A DNA stretch of 35,009 nt from Hyphomicrobiaceae bacterium (GCA_025359165.1 JANYHG010000182.1:1-35009); one strand, 5' to 3'; counted from the stretch's first letter, positions 16,342 through 25,589 are shown. Translations and numbers: made by a program. The notes: generated by a model not told the origin, from the letters alone.

Positions 16342-16782
16342 TCACCGCTCCGTATGCTCCGGAATGGCGCTGGCTTGCCAAGCGGGGCCGAGATCTTCGA
16401 GGACGAGTTCAACGCATTCGACTTCGAATCGCAACGACGCGTCCCCCGCGCAGACGACTGTCAGGATGCCGGCAGGTGCTAAGGCCGGGTCGGGATCAGG
16501 GGTGAATGTCAGCGCGAGAATGGCGAGAACGGTGGCGCGGTCGCTCGGCCCAAAGCCGTGGATCTGGGCCGACGTGACGCGATCGATGCGGAGCGCTGCG
16601 CGCCGGCGCTCGGTCGGGCTACGCGCGTCGGTGGTCCGGACGAGCCGGTTGCCGAGCGCGACGAAGCGGCTTGCGGCCTTGGTGTAAGTCATGTCGCCGA
16701 CCTTGATGACCGCATCCTGCAAATGCGCGGATACGATCGTCAGATCGGCGGGCTCGAGAGCGATGAGTTTGAGGAGGGTCAT
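16342..16782 (-). CDS. DUF2948 family protein
   Basis: A 146-residue soluble protein of the alphaproteobacterial DUF2948 family. Family marks are LKLIALEPADLTIVSAHLQDAV at the N-terminus, FVALGNRLVR, and LRFEVECVELVLEDLGPAW near the C-terminus. The function is unknown. In many alphaproteobacteria it lies directly upstream of hisD on the same strand. Here it has the same orientation as hisD, but badR, badH and badI stand between them. The start is the ATG at 16782. Confidence 0.88.
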   Translation of the reverse strand: MTLLKLIALEPADLTIVSAHLQDAVIKVGDMTYTKAASRFVALGNRLVRTTDARSPTERRRAALRIDRVTSAQIHGFGPSDRATVLAILALTFTPDPDPALAPAGILTVVCAGDASLRFEVECVELVLEDLGPAWQASAIPEHTER

Positions 16783-16886
16783 GCGCCATATACTTTAAAG
16801 AAAGTTCGCGACGAACGCGAGGGCGTTCCGATCGGGCCCGCCAGTTTTGGAATTATACCTTCGATATCAAAACACGGGATCACAGA

Positions 16887-18251
16887 TCAAGCGGCAGTGC
16901 GGTGTGCCGTTCCTGGGTCCGTTTCCAACAGATCGGAGTTATCGGTCCCTACTGGCCGTAAACCCGCGGCGTCGTTGGTATCGCCATCGAGCGAGGCGCG
17001 TTCGCCCTGCGGCGGCGAAACGATGCTGCCGCGCGGGAGACGCGCGATGACAGGAGCACCGGCGGCGGCTTCGAAGTCGGCGACCGTGCGCAGGCGTTGA
17101 TCGAGCAACTCGGCGGCGGCGGTCAAGGCACCTGCGAGCAAAAACCCCAAAGCGATGCCGAAGATGATGATCCGGCTCCGCGGCGTGATCGGAAACTCCG
17201 GATCGCGCGGCGGATCGATGACGCGGATTCGTTCGGGTGCACTCAGAACCTGCAGCGATCGCTGTGTCAGCGCAGCGGGAAAACGCTTCAGGTAGCCGTC
17301 GAGCAGTGTCTGGGCTTCACGCACGTCACGTTCGAGTTTGTGCAGTTGCCCTTCGGGCGAGCGGGTATCGTTGCTGGAGCGCGTAATATCGGACAAGATC
17401 GTCGTGGACTGTTTCAGCGTGCTCTTCAGCGCGGCATTGCGTTGTTCGAGACCCTGCAGTCGTGCCACCCGGATCGCCGCGTCGGGCGCGTCGATCGGAC
17501 CGAGATTGCCCTTGAGGCCGGCGATTTCGGTTTCGACGTTTGCGAGGTCGGCGTTGAGCGTCGGCAAGCTGTTCTGCAGATCGATGATGCGGGCTTCGCT
17601 GGCGGCGAAGGCTGCGAGCGTGCGGGCACCGAGTTGTTCCCTGTATTTCAGCAACGCGGCTTCGGTGGCGGCGAGATCTTCGCGGCGTTTATCGAGCAGC
17701 ACCTTTACTGCACTGGTCGAATCCTGGTCGGTGGCGACGAGGCTTTCCAGGAAACGGGCGGTGACGGCCTCGAGCTTGCGGCCTAGGCCTTCGCGTTTAC
17801 CCTTGAGCTGCAATTCGAGAAAGTCCGTGCCGATCATTTCGAACGTCAGCGCGGCATCGAGCTCCTGTACGGCGAGCGCCATGCGACGCGGCTCGGTCGG
17901 CGCGGTATCGCCCAGGATATCGTGCAGCGCACCGCTGAGGACGCGGTCGCTTTTCAGCAAGGCTTGCAGACCGGGCGCGCGTTCGCGCAGCCGATCGATC
18001 GAATTGCCGTTGGTCTTGATCAGCGGATTGTCCGAGCCGCTCTCCTGCATCGCCAGCAACGCCTTCGACACGTAGGTCTGCGGCAGCAGGCGCGAAGCGA
18101 GAATGCTAAGCGGCAACATGACGGCGATCGGTAGCGCCAGCAGTAACCGGCGGCGCCAGGCGATTTCGACCAGCTTGGTGATGATCTCGAGCAGGTTCTG
18201 TTTCACGCTTCCAGGCCTTTGATACAGGTAGGAGAGACGAGGGTTGTCCAT
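16887..18251 (-). CDS. Wzz/GumC-type polysaccharide chain-length determinant, no kinase domain
   Basis: A 454-residue inner-membrane co-polymerase. One membrane segment lies near residues 38-58 (LLLALPIAVMLPLSILASRLL) and the second near 370-392 (IIIFGIALGFLLAGALTAAAELL). Between them is a large periplasmic domain with predicted coiled coil at about 185-330. The proline-rich stretch before the second segment (DPPRDPEFPITPRSR) is typical of the family. After the second segment only about 60 residues remain, so the BY-kinase (Wzc) domain is absent. It would set chain length and link the synthesis machinery to the outer-membrane exporter. The ATG at 18251 has GGAAG 8 bases upstream; an in-frame GTG at 18266 is possible. 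Confidence 0.87.
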   Translation of the reverse strand: MDNPRLSYLYQRPGSVKQNLLEIITKLVEIAWRRRLLLALPIAVMLPLSILASRLLPQTYVSKALLAMQESGSDNPLIKTNGNSIDRLRERAPGLQALLKSDRVLSGALHDILGDTAPTEPRRMALAVQELDAALTFEMIGTDFLELQLKGKREGLGRKLEAVTARFLESLVATDQDSTSAVKVLLDKRREDLAATEAALLKYREQLGARTLAAFAASEARIIDLQNSLPTLNADLANVETEIAGLKGNLGPIDAPDAAIRVARLQGLEQRNAALKSTLKQSTTILSDITRSSNDTRSPEGQLHKLERDVREAQTLLDGYLKRFPAALTQRSLQVLSAPERIRVIDPPRDPEFPITPRSRIIIFGIALGFLLAGALTAAAELLDQRLRTVADFEAAAGAPVIARLPRGSIVSPPQGERASLDGDTNDAAGLRPVGTDNSDLLETDPGTAHRTAA

Positions 18252-18266
18252 GGAAAGCGCTTCCAC

Positions 18267-18421
18267 GGTGTCGCGATCGTCGTCCTATTTCGATGCGTAT
18301 ATTAGCAGATTTTATACCATTTTAGTCATTCGTCAGTTTTAAGAGTTAATAAAAATTCTCCGGAAATGTGGTAATTACCTAGTGGTTTCTCAAAATATTT
18401 ATACATTGCAACGCGTCACGA
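18267..18421. promoter_or_regulatory. AT-rich upstream region of the Wzz-type gene
   Basis: These 155 bp are strikingly AT-rich compared with the surrounding genes. They hold several TATAAA-like boxes on the minus strand and the perfect 10-bp palindrome GGTAATTACC at 18370-18379. The position fits a promoter for the Wzz-type gene, separate from the upstream gene set. AT-rich promoters of surface-polysaccharide genes are often bound by silencers such as MucR in this class of bacteria; that is only inference here. Confidence 0.4.
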
Positions 18422-20872
18422 TCAGGGAACCAAATCCATGATGCGGTTGCGCAGGCTTTCGAGCTGCGCCCGCGTCTGTACGCGGGCATCGTCGAACGGC
18501 CCCGGAAGCGACACATGCAAGTCTGCAGCCAACCGACGCGCGGCGGGCCCGGATTGCGTATCGAGCCAAGTCAACCAGCGTTGGTCGACCACGCCTTCGG
18601 CCAGGCGCAGAAGATCGCGATGGATGTCCTGTCGATGGGGGCAGATCTCGGAACTGGGATAGATCATTTGATAATCGGCCTCCCGACCGTCGAGCGGATC
18701 GAAGGGATCGGCGGTCGGCATGCGCGCATGCCATTGCACGTAACGATCGGCGGCGGTGTGCCAGAGCCAGAGCCCGGCAGTCTGGCGAGGCGCACCGGTA
18801 TTGTACAGCCAGACGCCCTTGCCGGCGGCCTTGAGGCGATGCAGAGTTGCCGCGTCGATGCCGAAGCCTGAATTGACGATGACCGTATCGAACAACGGCA
18901 CGAAGGCCTGATCGCTCGGCGCGTTGAGGTGCCCGGCCAGACGCGCGGACGGCGCATGGCTACGCAACAGACGTACCCATTCGTCGATCGGGCCGCTGTG
19001 CTGGTCGGGGTTGCTCGGTTCGTCGGCGACGCTCCACAGTGGTTGCGGCAGGTTTTGCGCTCGGATCAGCGCCTCGAGACGACCGACGGTCGCAGCAGCG
19101 CGCGCGGCACCCTGAGCTGCCACGAGTTCGTCGAGCGGATTGTAGATCAGCCAGCCCGGAGCAATGCCTGCCGCATGGGCGCGGCGCATCTCGGTCGCGA
19201 AAAGGCCGAGGTCGGTACGGTCGAGGCCGCCGATGGGCGGGGCCGTATTGGTCAACCCGAAGCCGCGTAGCAGATCGAGGTCGCAGGCAACTTGCTGTTC
19301 GCGTTCGAGAGTGAGGCCTGGGAAGTAGTTGAGGTGCGCTGCGCGCGCCAGGTACGCGCCGGCCGGTTTGGCGACGGGCGGCAGCGTCACGTTCGGCACG
19401 GTGACTTCGATCGGGACCGTGCGGGCTTGTGTGGCTGAAGCGAAGGTGAGCGCACCGGCATAGACGCCCGGTGGCGCAGACTTCGGAACGTCGATCCACA
19501 GTTCATAGCCACGCGTGACACCGGCACCGAGACCCAACGCGGATGTATCGGCCAACAGGCGATTGTCGCGCAGCCGCAGCACGCTGTCGTCACGCTCCAG
19601 TTTGTTCTGACCGACCCAAAGACGCGCTGCGAGAACGGTCGAACCGCGGCGAGGGGCGGTCACGGTGATTTTAGGTTGCGCGATCGCAATATCGGCTGTC
19701 ACGCGCAGGAGGACGCCCGACCCGCTATCGGCTGCCGCACGCAGTTCGATGGGCGGCACGTGGCCGTCAGTGCCGAACCTCAGACCAACGGTGATGGCAC
19801 CATCATCGGCAGCTGGGGCCGCCGCCACGGGGAAGCGCTCGCGATACCACTGCGCGCGTTGCTCGACGACGAAGGCTTGACCCGCCGTGACATGCGAAGC
19901 TGTGACCGTGTCGGCGATCGGCTCGATGAGCACGGCGTTGATGAACAGTGCAGTGGGATCGGCTCCGATGAAGTCGATCACGATGGTGCCACCGGCACTG
20001 GTATCGACGTCGATGGCGGCGGCGATACCGCGGTGTGCGCCGTAAGCGCTCCACGCATCATCGCTCGAAGAATGCTCGACGCTGACGCCGCGCAGATAGC
20101 GCTCGCTGATCCATTGCTCCGCCGTGCGCTTCTCGTCGATCAGCACCCGGCCGTTGACGAGAATCCTCCGCACCGACGGATGCGGCAGCGTTTCCCATTC
20201 GCCGGGATCTTCGCTCCAGACCGTCACGCGCACACGCCCGCCCGGTGATGGAAGACGGATCCTCTGCACGTTCTTGAAGCCATTAGCCAGCAGCGGATCG
20301 GGGGCCGGACGGCGAACGACTTGCACGGGACCGCGACCCTCGACGCGACTGTCGTCTGGACCGACGCGTTCGAAGCCGGGCGGCACGGCGGCGTCGCGTG
20401 CGCCGAAGGCGTAGCCAGTCGCCGCAGCAGGGAGTACCGCTCCGCGAGCAGTTTCGAAGCGGGTGATGGTGACGTTGGGTTTGCCGTCCCAGGCGAACAC
20501 GATGATGCGGCGAATGTTTGCGGGATCGAGCACGCGACCGCTCGGCGTCTTCAGCCCTTTGAGGCCGATGGCAATGCGAAACGGACCCGGCGGCAGCCTG
20601 CGCTCATCGTTGAAACGCGTAGCGTAGGCTGACGATGTTGCATCGTCGATGCGCACGGCAATCGCTGCGGGCGTAGCCTCGTGCACGACGCCTTCGATGT
20701 GCAGCTGATCACTATCGGCGAACGCCGTCGCCGCACCTGGATCGAAAACCAGAGGCATCGCGCCGCGACCGAAATCGCGCGCGCTGGCGATGTGGCAGCA
20801 CGAGACCAGGATCGCCACGGCGGCGAATGCGCAGGTGCAACTAAGCCGCACAATTGCTCGCGTCTGTTTCAT
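18422..20872 (-). CDS. exported DUF4091-like putative glycoside hydrolase
   Basis: An 816-residue exported protein. The N-terminus has a basic start, a hydrophobic core and LVSC, which fits a lipobox with Cys25; cleavage by signal peptidase I after HIASA31 is the alternative. About 400 residues of beta-rich sequence follow, then a C-terminal domain from about residue 525 resembling DUF4091-type glycosidase folds. It has SVADEPSNPDQ near 617 (DEP is the candidate acid pair), GHLNAP, GVWLYNTG, and GREADYQMIYP near 730. The activity is not proven. The ATG at 20872 overlaps the stop codon of the upstream glycosyltransferase (ATGA), so the two are co-translated. It may trim or process the exported polysaccharide. 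Confidence 0.72.
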   Translation of the reverse strand: MKQTRAIVRLSCTCAFAAVAILVSCCHIASARDFGRGAMPLVFDPGAATAFADSDQLHIEGVVHEATPAAIAVRIDDATSSAYATRFNDERRLPPGPFRIAIGLKGLKTPSGRVLDPANIRRIIVFAWDGKPNVTITRFETARGAVLPAAATGYAFGARDAAVPPGFERVGPDDSRVEGRGPVQVVRRPAPDPLLANGFKNVQRIRLPSPGGRVRVTVWSEDPGEWETLPHPSVRRILVNGRVLIDEKRTAEQWISERYLRGVSVEHSSSDDAWSAYGAHRGIAAAIDVDTSAGGTIVIDFIGADPTALFINAVLIEPIADTVTASHVTAGQAFVVEQRAQWYRERFPVAAAPAADDGAITVGLRFGTDGHVPPIELRAAADSGSGVLLRVTADIAIAQPKITVTAPRRGSTVLAARLWVGQNKLERDDSVLRLRDNRLLADTSALGLGAGVTRGYELWIDVPKSAPPGVYAGALTFASATQARTVPIEVTVPNVTLPPVAKPAGAYLARAAHLNYFPGLTLEREQQVACDLDLLRGFGLTNTAPPIGGLDRTDLGLFATEMRRAHAAGIAPGWLIYNPLDELVAAQGAARAAATVGRLEALIRAQNLPQPLWSVADEPSNPDQHSGPIDEWVRLLRSHAPSARLAGHLNAPSDQAFVPLFDTVIVNSGFGIDAATLHRLKAAGKGVWLYNTGAPRQTAGLWLWHTAADRYVQWHARMPTADPFDPLDGREADYQMIYPSSEICPHRQDIHRDLLRLAEGVVDQRWLTWLDTQSGPAARRLAADLHVSLPGPFDDARVQTRAQLESLRNRIMDLVP

Positions 20873-22083
20873 GCCGCGCGTGCAGGGTCGAGGTTCGCCC
20901 GATGGATCGCAAACAAGCGCGTGCCGACCGCAGACCAATCATAGGTCGAGGCGACGAGGGCCTTGGCGGCGCGGGCCAAACGCGTTTGCTCAGCATCATC
21001 GTCGATCAGCCGTCCTACTGCGACGCGAAATGCTGCACCGGAATCGGCGAGGAGGATATCACGGTCGGGCACGGCTTCCAGACCTTCCGCACCGAGCGTC
21101 GTCGAGACGACGGGAACGCCCGCTGCCATGCTTTCGAGGATTTTCAAACGCGTGCCACCACCGACCCGCAATGGCACGACGGCGGCCAGGGCATCGCGAT
21201 AGAACGGTCGGACATCAGGGACGCCGCCGGTCACGATCACGCCCGGCAATGCCGCCAATGCCTGTATGGCTTTAGGTGGTGCGCGCCCGACGATCTTGAA
21301 CTGCAGCGTCGGGTGATCTGCTCGGATCGCCGGCCACAGTTCGCTCGCAAACCAGATCACGGCGTCGATGTTGGCGTGATAGTCCATCGAGCCGACAAAA
21401 ATAATGTTAGGTTTTGTAGACACTGCCGGCCTGCCGAGATTTGCATAGTGGGCCGTGTCGACGCCGTTCTCGATGACGTGCACAGATGCGCCGGGCGCGC
21501 GGGCAAGCAGGGCCTGACGTTCCCGCGTGCTGGCAACGAGCACGCCGTCGCCCTCCGCCAGCAACATGTCTTCCAGTACCCGTAATCGCTTTGCGGTGGC
21601 TTGCGCATAGAATTTGATCGCCGGGTTAGTCGCGTTTGTGGCGAAGCGCGCCATGAGCTCGGATTCGATATTGTGCCAATCGGAAACGATCCGCGGTCGG
21701 CCTCGTGCGGACTTCAGAATGTTCCAGTAACCGGCGAGATGCACGCCCTCGATCTGGATGACGTCGAACGTTTCAGTCTGCAGAAGCTGGCGTAAGCGCT
21801 GCGACATGCCGTCGGTGGTGTATTTGAGCACGGTCGCTGGCAGCTTACCGATCAGGCCACGCATCATATCCACAGGCGAGCGTCCCCTACGCAGAGGCTC
21901 CATGATGATCTGCTTGAAGGGGCGAGCCAGATCGGCTGGGCACGGGCCGCCATCGACGTCGGCAAAACCCAGATAGGTGACGTCGGCACGCTCGGCAAGC
22001 GTGCGCGCCAGATGAAAATCGCGCAGTTTTCCGCCCGTATCGACCGGCCAGAATTGTCGCGCTGTGACGAACAGGATGCGCAC
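20869..22083 (-). CDS. GT4 family glycosyltransferase
   Basis: A 404-residue GT-B fold glycosyltransferase. The N-terminal glycine-rich loop is PVDTGGKLRDFHLARTLA. The C-terminal nucleotide-sugar domain has IFVGSMDYHANIDAVIWFA and the EX7E-type motif KILESMAAGVPVVSTTLGAEG. It is cytoplasmic or peripherally bound to the membrane and should add a sugar to a lipid-linked intermediate. The pattern resembles the glycosyltransferases found with exosortase/EPS loci, but no exosortase is visible here. Its last codons overlap the start of the exported glycosidase candidate. Donor and acceptor are unknown. Confidence 0.9.
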   Translation of the reverse strand: MRILFVTARQFWPVDTGGKLRDFHLARTLAERADVTYLGFADVDGGPCPADLARPFKQIIMEPLRRGRSPVDMMRGLIGKLPATVLKYTTDGMSQRLRQLLQTETFDVIQIEGVHLAGYWNILKSARGRPRIVSDWHNIESELMARFATNATNPAIKFYAQATAKRLRVLEDMLLAEGDGVLVASTRERQALLARAPGASVHVIENGVDTAHYANLGRPAVSTKPNIIFVGSMDYHANIDAVIWFASELWPAIRADHPTLQFKIVGRAPPKAIQALAALPGVIVTGGVPDVRPFYRDALAAVVPLRVGGGTRLKILESMAAGVPVVSTTLGAEGLEAVPDRDILLADSGAAFRVAVGRLIDDDAEQTRLARAAKALVASTYDWSAVGTRLFAIHRANLDPARAA

Positions 22084-22133
22084 GCGTACGTTCCACTTTC
22101 TGCGAAGGATTTATAAAGCGGAGATAAAATTCG

Positions 22134-22871
22134 CTAGGGGGCCGACGCAGGCACGGCGCGAATGACGCGCGCCGGGCTTCCCGCTGCGAGCACGAACGGC
22201 GGCAGATCTCGTGTCACCACGCTGCCTGCGCCGACGATCGTGCCGCGTCCGATGCGAACGCCTTTCAGTACCGTCACTCCGGTCGCCAGCCAGACGTCGT
22301 CTTCGAGCACGATGTCGCCAACCTGGTCATCGGTTTCCGGTTCGCCGCGCGCGCGTGCGGCTGCGTCGGTGGGATGTCCCGGATAGCCGGCGAGGTGAAC
22401 GTGCGATGCCAGCCGCACGTTGTTACCGATCGAAACCCGGGTCCCGACGGCGATCGAGTTGCCCCAGCCGAGATCGCAATTGTCGCCGATCGTCAATTCA
22501 GGTGTTTGCCTCGACGAGGTGCGGCCGGTCAGATTGATCTTGCCACACACCCGGCAATTGTCGCCGATGCGGATTTTAAGATTTCCGAGCAGGAGGGGAA
22601 TTCCACCGTAGACGTACAGACGGCGTGCGGGCGCTTCCAGTCGCGTTTGAAACAACGGTGTGTACCAGACGACACGTTTGAAGTTGGATGACGTGACGAC
22701 GAGCGTGCGGTGTAGCAAATAAAGAGGTTTGTGCACGAACGGGACAACGGGAACGCTGAACGATCGCATGGCTGTGGCGATGCGATACAGCATCCATGCT
22801 GCGGGACTATTGCGGTCTTTCACCCATCGCCGCAAACGGCTGGACTGCTCTATCAGACTGATCGTGCCCAT
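22134..22871 (-). CDS. hexapeptide-repeat (LbH) acyltransferase
   Basis: A 245-residue protein whose second half carries left-handed beta-helix hexapeptide repeats (IRIGDNCRVCG, LTIGDNCDLGWGNS, VSIGNNVRLASHVHLAGYPG, IVLEDDVWLATGVTVLKGVRIGRGTIVGAGSVV). The ending AAGSPARVIR is typical of sugar O- or N-acetyltransferases of the WcaF and CAT-type groups. The histidine in SHVHLAGYPGHPTD is the likely catalytic base. It would acetylate a sugar of the polysaccharide using acetyl-CoA in the cytoplasm. It begins 185 bp after the deacetylase gene, a gap that contains the 16-bp tandem repeat. Confidence 0.87.
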   Translation of the reverse strand: MGTISLIEQSSRLRRWVKDRNSPAAWMLYRIATAMRSFSVPVVPFVHKPLYLLHRTLVVTSSNFKRVVWYTPLFQTRLEAPARRLYVYGGIPLLLGNLKIRIGDNCRVCGKINLTGRTSSRQTPELTIGDNCDLGWGNSIAVGTRVSIGNNVRLASHVHLAGYPGHPTDAAARARGEPETDDQVGDIVLEDDVWLATGVTVLKGVRIGRGTIVGAGSVVTRDLPPFVLAAGSPARVIRAVPASAP

Positions 22872-22977
22872 GGGCTGGTTCTCACAACTGCTTACTGCGA
22901 TCGAGCTTTTGCAGTCTTTTTCTGCGTCCCGAATGAAGTGAAGCGGCTCGTGGAGAGTGCCTCCAGCAAACGCGCTC

Positions 22978-23046
22978 GTGTGCTTACGGAAAAGTGTGCT
23001 TACGGAAAAGTGTGCTTACGGAAAAGTGTGCTTACGGAAAAGTGTG
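22978..23046. repeat. four tandem 16-bp repeats (GTGTGCTTACGGAAAA)
   Basis: Four perfect consecutive copies of GTGTGCTTACGGAAAA at 22978-22993, 22994-23009, 23010-23025 and 23026-23041, followed by GTGTG. The array ends 10 bp from the deacetylase stop codon. In the direction of transcription it lies between the deacetylase and acyltransferase genes. Perfect identity suggests recent expansion, so copy number may vary between strains. Confidence 0.85.
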
Positions 23047-23056
23047 ACGCGGCTTT

Positions 23057-24175
23057 TCAGGACGGCGGAGCCATGTCTTCACCTTCACGCCCGCGAACCT
23101 CAGTCCTTCCGAAACGCAGTTTCCCGGTCGTCGTCAATTCCGCTCTGCCCGAGAGCGGAAGCAAGGCCTGTGCCGACCGCACGCTCCGTCGCAGCCAATC
23201 GCTGAAGCCACTCAGTTCTGCTTCGAACTCTAGATCGCTGACGTTTTCGCCGTCGTGCAAGCGCGGCAGCAATTGCAATTGCGCTCCAGGCCAAGCCAAC
23301 CCTTGGATCGTAGTTACCGATGTTGCCATGCCGATATTGGCGAGTGCCATCGCAGCAGCGGCGCTGGTCAGGCCGCTGGGATAGCAAAAATGATGAAAAT
23401 CGGCGGGAGCCATTCCCAGTATCTCTGCCAGAGCTTGCCGGTTGCGCTTGATTTCACTCTCGACCACCGCCGCACTCATGTCGCCCAAGGTGTGTCGATG
23501 CGTGTGCAGCTGAATATCGAGTCCGCGCGCCTTGGCGGTTCGAAGTTCGTCCGGCGTCATATAGTCGAAGGTGCGGGTGTCGAGCATAGGACGGAGGTCG
23601 ATCCCGAGGGCAGACGCAAGTTGTTTTGTAGCGGTGACCCGCTCTTCGACTGTAATCTTGCAATTCATCGCAATGCCCCGCGCGACGGCGGCTTTGGCGA
23701 CATCGATGTCCTGCCGACGCTGTGAGGCGGGAATCTTGTCGCACACCTTCTGCACATAGCGCGCCATCACGTGTGCGATCGGGCGACCGCCGGTCAATTG
23801 AGCCGTGTCGCAATACAACGTTGCCGGCATGCCCTGTTCGATCAGTGCCGGCAGCATAGTTTTAAAAGAGCTGTACCATCCGTCATCGATCGTAATCACG
23901 ACTGCACACGGCGGCAGCTTCGGCCCGCTGCCGTTCAAGGCAGCGGCAGCCTCGGAGAGCGACACCACTGGATAGCCAGCCTGCCGCAGATATCGAAGTC
24001 GACGCCGAAAAGTCGCAGCTTGCATGAACATCGAGTCGCCGGGGAACACCGGGTCTCCGAGCCAGATGCCGTGATAGCACAGGATGCGAACGGCGGGTGC
24101 GGACCGTCGCCGCGCCAGCGCGAAAAGTCCGGCTGCCTTGGCAGCAATCAGGATTTTTCGCTTCAACGCGAACAT
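23057..24175 (-). CDS. polysaccharide deacetylase family protein
   Basis: A 372-residue carbohydrate esterase 4 (NodB-like) protein. The metal-binding motif 1 is VVITIDDGWYSSF near residue 93, with the two aspartates, and motif 2 is LHTHRHTLG near 223, with two histidines. FHHFCYPSG and the later LLPRLHDGE are further family motifs. It would remove N-acetyl groups from amino sugars of the polymer. No clear cleavable signal peptide is seen; the N-terminus is basic and weakly hydrophobic, so the location is uncertain. Holdfast HfsH and similar deacetylases in other alphaproteobacterial adhesin loci are relevant comparisons. Confidence 0.88.
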   Translation of the reverse strand: MFALKRKILIAAKAAGLFALARRRSAPAVRILCYHGIWLGDPVFPGDSMFMQAATFRRRLRYLRQAGYPVVSLSEAAAALNGSGPKLPPCAVVITIDDGWYSSFKTMLPALIEQGMPATLYCDTAQLTGGRPIAHVMARYVQKVCDKIPASQRRQDIDVAKAAVARGIAMNCKITVEERVTATKQLASALGIDLRPMLDTRTFDYMTPDELRTAKARGLDIQLHTHRHTLGDMSAAVVESEIKRNRQALAEILGMAPADFHHFCYPSGLTSAAAAMALANIGMATSVTTIQGLAWPGAQLQLLPRLHDGENVSDLEFEAELSGFSDWLRRSVRSAQALLPLSGRAELTTTGKLRFGRTEVRGREGEDMAPPS

Positions 24176-24233
24176 GCGGAATCACCTACCTGGGGTTTGC
24201 GGCGAGCAAACAATTGTGACGCTTCACTCTGGC

Positions 24234-25580
24234 TTACTGGACGCTGACGACCAGCATGTCGCCGGGGCGCAGCAGACTGTTGCGGTCCGCCGTTAGCGTT
24301 TTAGGCCCCGCGAGATCGTGACGTACGATCTCGTAAACGATGACCTCGGCCTTCGGTCCTTCGCTGTCGGCCAGCGGACGCTTCACGACGCGCGCCGAGG
24401 GACCGGCGGCCTCGATCTCGAGTTCGAGTTGCGCCGAATCACGCTCCAGTCGCAGCAGATCCGTATCGATCGTGGCGCTCCGATCCTGGCGAATGTTGGC
24501 GAGATCGCGTTGCAAGCCGACCAGCGCTCCATCTGTTCGCGAAATCGTCACACCCAACGAGGCGACTTTTTCTTCGAGATCGGAAATCTTTATCTCTTCC
24601 TCTGATAGCCGATCGATACGCAGAAACTGCTTGTCATAAAGCACTTTCAATTGCGCAAATTGTTTCTGTCGAAACTTCAATTGATCTGCGAGACGCTGAC
24701 GCTGCGCGCGGACGCTGACGAGTTCTTCCTTGGACAAAGCGATCGAACGCTCGAGGCTGGCTATCTGCGCCTCGGTCGCATTCTTGCGGCTCAAGAACGA
24801 GGTCATCTGCGCGTCGATGAGGTCCTGCGCCTCTTGGCGTCCGACGAGTGCGATCAGGCGCGGAGGCAGCGCTATGGTTGCCGCACCGGCGCGCTCTGAA
24901 CTTAGCCGCGCGATCGTGGCGAGCACGCGCTTCTGGTCGTCGATGGTGCGCTGCAATTTGGTCGAAGCACCACCGTCGATGCCGTTCGAGTTGGCACCCC
25001 GGAACGTGCCGCCCGAGATAGTTACAGCCTGCAGAGCCGTCATGCCCGGCTTCCACGCCGCCGAACCCGGTCGCGAGACGTAGCCAGACACAAAAACGGG
25101 GCGATATTCGACCACTTCGACGGTTACGAAAGCTTCGCGGCCGACCAGCCGTGCGATGCGCTCCGACAGAACCTTCTCGAGTGTCGCTGCCGTCAGCTTG
25201 GCGACCGAGACGCGGCCGAGCACCGGAATCGAAATGCTCTGATCGTCGCCGATCCGATAGTCGCCCGACAACTCGGGCTGGCCCTGAATCTTGATACTGA
25301 TTTTTTCCGCGCTCGTGATGTCGAGGGTCTCCATGCCCGCTGGAGCAGGCAAAGGTGCATTGGCTATCGAGCCTGTCACTGGTGCCACTGGAACGGCTGC
25401 CGTTGTACCGGCAGTAGCGACGGCCGCTCGCGCCGGTGCCACGACCGACGCGTTTGCTGTTGCTGTTGTCGGTGCACCTTTGGTCTGTGCGATGGCGCTA
25501 ACGGCGAACGACGCGGACCCCACGACTATCGCCAACGCAGCCAACGCGTACGGCGCGCCAGTCGACTTTGCACTCTGCAT
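24234..25580 (-). CDS. Wza-type polysaccharide export protein with coiled coil
   Basis: A 448-residue exported protein. A signal peptide (ALAALAIVVGSASFAVSAIAQ, cleavage near AIAQ) is followed by an Ala/Thr/Val-rich low-complexity linker to about residue 80. The poly_export domain (ISIKIQGQPELSGDYRIGDDQSISIPVLGRV) and an SLBB segment (PVFVSGYVSRPGSAAWKPGMTALQAV) follow. From about residue 190 to 370 there is a long coiled coil, and a second short SLBB-like end finishes in LLRPGDMLVVSVQ. No lipobox cysteine is seen, unlike E. coli Wza. It should form the outer-membrane export channel. The ATG at 25580 has AAGG 9 bases upstream; a TTG at 25589 is less likely. Confidence 0.88.
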   Translation of the reverse strand: MQSAKSTGAPYALAALAIVVGSASFAVSAIAQTKGAPTTATANASVVAPARAAVATAGTTAAVPVAPVTGSIANAPLPAPAGMETLDITSAEKISIKIQGQPELSGDYRIGDDQSISIPVLGRVSVAKLTAATLEKVLSERIARLVGREAFVTVEVVEYRPVFVSGYVSRPGSAAWKPGMTALQAVTISGGTFRGANSNGIDGGASTKLQRTIDDQKRVLATIARLSSERAGAATIALPPRLIALVGRQEAQDLIDAQMTSFLSRKNATEAQIASLERSIALSKEELVSVRAQRQRLADQLKFRQKQFAQLKVLYDKQFLRIDRLSEEEIKISDLEEKVASLGVTISRTDGALVGLQRDLANIRQDRSATIDTDLLRLERDSAQLELEIEAAGPSARVVKRPLADSEGPKAEVIVYEIVRHDLAGPKTLTADRNSLLRPGDMLVVSVQ

Positions 25581-25589
25581 TGTACGCAA

